Part shown: positions 4,903 through 6,404 of the stretch, piece by piece
Numbering within the stretch: the stretch's first letter is position 1
Layout: each line of letters begins with the position of its first letter
Notes under the pieces: generated by a model
Told to the model about the DNA's origin: nothing
Database searches by the model: none
The model's input: the letters and a program-made list of their open reading frames with translations, nothing else
Origin: Acidobacteriota bacterium
Lineage (GTDB): Bacteria > Acidobacteriota > Terriglobia > Terriglobales > Acidobacteriaceae
DNA length: 6,404 nucleotides
Reading direction: 5' to 3'
Assembly (NCBI GenBank): GCA_023441255.1
Contig: JAEZPW010000227.1
Span: forward strand, 1-6,404
Position numbers and translations under genes: made by a program

Positions 4903-6348
4903 CTCCTGATTTTGCGACTTTTCCTTGTTCTGCAGCGCCCGCGCTTTGCTCGCCGCGTCTGCGGCTTCCTGCTTCATGCCTTTGCCCGAGTACGCTCGTG
5001 CCAGCGCCAGTTCGGTGTCGCTGTCGTCGCCGCCTTTTTCCGCCGCTTTCTTGAGCGCCGCAATGGCATCATCGTACTGCCTGAGACGGATGTAGCTCTG
5101 GCCGAGGTGGTAGTAGCCTTCCGGCGCGTTGGGCTCGACGGAGATCGCCTTGTTAAACTCCGCGACCGCACCCGCGTCGTTCTTTCCCTGCGCCAATGCC
5201 AGCCCCAGCCCTATGCGAGCTTGCGCGTTGTCGCCATCGGCGGAGAGCAGCTTGTTGAACTCGCTCGCGGCCTGGTCCGGACGCTCCATGCCCAGGTACA
5301 CCAACCCAAGTTCATAACGACCGACGGTGGATTCAGGATGGCGCTGCAACAGCTCCTTGAATTCACGTTCGGCTTCGGACAGCTGGTTGTTTCGTGCATA
5401 GGCAAGGCCCAGCATCAACCGCGCGTGAACGTCGTCAGGTTGCGCTGAAACAGCCTTCGTCAGCTCCGCGATGGCGTCGCCGTGTTTGCCGTCTTCCTCG
5501 AGTTGCTGCGCGCGCGCCATGCGCGACATCGACCCGTTCGCACTGAACAGATATGCGCCGCCGCCGAGCACAAGCAGCGCGATCAGAACGATCACCGTAA
5601 ACCGTCGTGCGGACGACACAGGCGCCAGCTTCGCCACAGCGGCGCCCATTACCAGGCCTGTAACGAGCCCGCCGATATGAGCGGCGTTGTCCGTGCGCGA
5701 TGAAATGGCGCCGAACACAAGGTTGTAGCCGGCGAACACCAGGACGCTTCGCATCACGCCCTGTATAGCCGCACTCGGCAGCGAAAACTCACCCAGCTTC
5801 AACGATGCGATCAGCGCTCCGGTTATGCCGAAGATCGCGCCTGAAGCGCCTGCGCTCACGCTGCGCGGATGCCACCAGAGACTCGTCAAGCTCGAGGCCA
5901 CTCCGGTAATCATGTAAATGGAAAGAAAGGTCCAGCGGCCATAAAGCGTTTCGGCGAGCGTACCCAGATCCCACAAACACCACATGTTGAAAGCGATGTG
6001 GAGAAAGCCGATGTGCAGGAACATGGCACTGACCAGCCGCCACCACTGACCGCTCAGCGTCAGGGGTCCGAAATTCGCGCCCCAGTGAATAAGTTCCGGA
6101 ACGGTTGGATTGGCCGGTGATACCCCCGCCAGCGCCATCCCGACGAACACCGCCACATTCAGGCCGACCAGAACGTACATCACCACTGGGTCGGCGCTTC
6201 GCCGCCGCGCCCACGGCTGCGGCATAACCGGCTGATACTCCTGCTCCTCGCCGCGCTGCGCCGCCTCATATCGCCGGCACCACTGGCACACCTTCCTACC
6301 GAAGCTCAACGGCGGCATCTGCCGCCCGCACTGCACGCATTTCGCCAT
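4900..6348 (-). CDS. Rhomboid-family intramembrane protease with zinc-ribbon-like N-terminus and TPR C-terminus
   Basis: Rhomboids are inner-membrane serine proteases that cut substrates within or near transmembrane segments. In this 482-aa protein Cys4-x2-Cys7 and Cys21-x2-Cys24 form a likely small zinc ribbon in the cytoplasm, followed by a basic linker. Six core membrane segments span about 55-241. Catalytic features are intact: WWRL (102-105), HIAFN with His117 and Asn121, the nucleophile motif GASGAIFG with Ser169, and His224 in AHIGG of the sixth segment. A seventh segment (about 250-270) is followed by six TPRs of about 34 residues (about 277-480), each with the usual small/aromatic and Asp-Ala pattern. 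With seven membrane segments the TPR region should be extracytoplasmic. Bacillus subtilis GluP/YqgP is a known rhomboid with C-terminal TPRs. The start has AGGA 7 nt upstream (6356-6359). The gene converges on ruvA. No promoter is clear in the 56 bases upstream, and the substrate is unknown. Confidence 0.9.
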   Translation of the reverse strand: MAKCVQCGRQMPPLSFGRKVCQWCRRYEAAQRGEEQEYQPVMPQPWARRRSADPVVMYVLVGLNVAVFVGMALAGVSPANPTVPELIHWGANFGPLTLSGQWWRLVSAMFLHIGFLHIAFNMWCLWDLGTLAETLYGRWTFLSIYMITGVASSLTSLWWHPRSVSAGASGAIFGITGALIASLKLGEFSLPSAAIQGVMRSVLVFAGYNLVFGAISSRTDNAAHIGGLVTGLVMGAAVAKLAPVSSARRFTVIVLIALLVLGGGAYLFSANGSMSRMARAQQLEEDGKHGDAIAELTKAVSAQPDDVHARLMLGLAYARNNQLSEAEREFKELLQRHPESTVGRYELGLVYLGMERPDQAASEFNKLLSADGDNAQARIGLGLALAQGKNDAGAVAEFNKAISVEPNAPEGYYHLGQSYIRLRQYDDAIAALKKAAEKGGDDSDTELALARAYSGKGMKQEAADAASKARALQNKEKSQNQE

Positions 6349-6404
6349 CTACGATTCCTGACTCCAGTTTGCCACAGCAACGCGCAATCTTGTGTACCTT
6401 CGAC

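Overview
This is a GC-rich bacterial chromosomal window made of housekeeping genes separated by repeat-filled intergenic DNA. I read five protein genes: a long form of the outer-membrane assembly lipoprotein BamD (502-1992, minus), ribulose-phosphate 3-epimerase (2233-2907, minus), a membrane-anchored SPFH/prohibitin-family protein (3178-4029, minus), the Holliday-junction protein RuvA (4121-4708, plus) and a rhomboid-family protease with an N-terminal four-cysteine motif and C-terminal TPRs (4900-6348, minus). I see no rRNA, tRNA, CRISPR array, transposase, phage gene or defence gene. BamD points to a diderm. The gene types together with the intergenic repeats (GTCATTCCGAGGAGCGAAG-type hairpins, an AGTACC-type heptamer array, a CGCCGGGTC palindrome) suggest an acidobacterium of the Terriglobia/Koribacter type. 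That assignment is an inference from general appearance, not from a search.

Layout. Positions 1-453 contain no convincing gene. They hold a perfect palindrome at the left edge and a group of DnaA-box-like sequences. A GC-rich hairpin with a T-run (454-481) ends the bamD transcript. Between bamD and rpe lies a degenerate tandem repeat with a period of exactly 7 bp. Between rpe and the SPFH gene is a composite repeat: two tandem 18-mers and then a long imperfect hairpin. A second, diverged copy in the same orientation lies between ruvA and the rhomboid gene, so the two copies flank the SPFH/ruvA divergent pair. The SPFH gene and ruvA share a 91-bp divergent intergenic region. ruvA has a -10-like TACAAT placed so that its mRNA could be leaderless.

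How the genes relate. They do not form a single pathway. The three leftmost coding genes all read leftward, but gaps of about 240 and 270 bp filled with repeats argue for separate transcription units, and rpe has its own extended -10 candidate. ruvA and the rhomboid gene converge on the second repeat copy. Three products act at the envelope (BamD in the outer membrane, SPFH and rhomboid in the inner membrane), RuvA acts in DNA repair, and Rpe in the pentose phosphate pathway. I found no convincing new system. The most unusual content is the repeat families, the DnaA-box cluster, the long BamD tail and the domain layout of the rhomboid.
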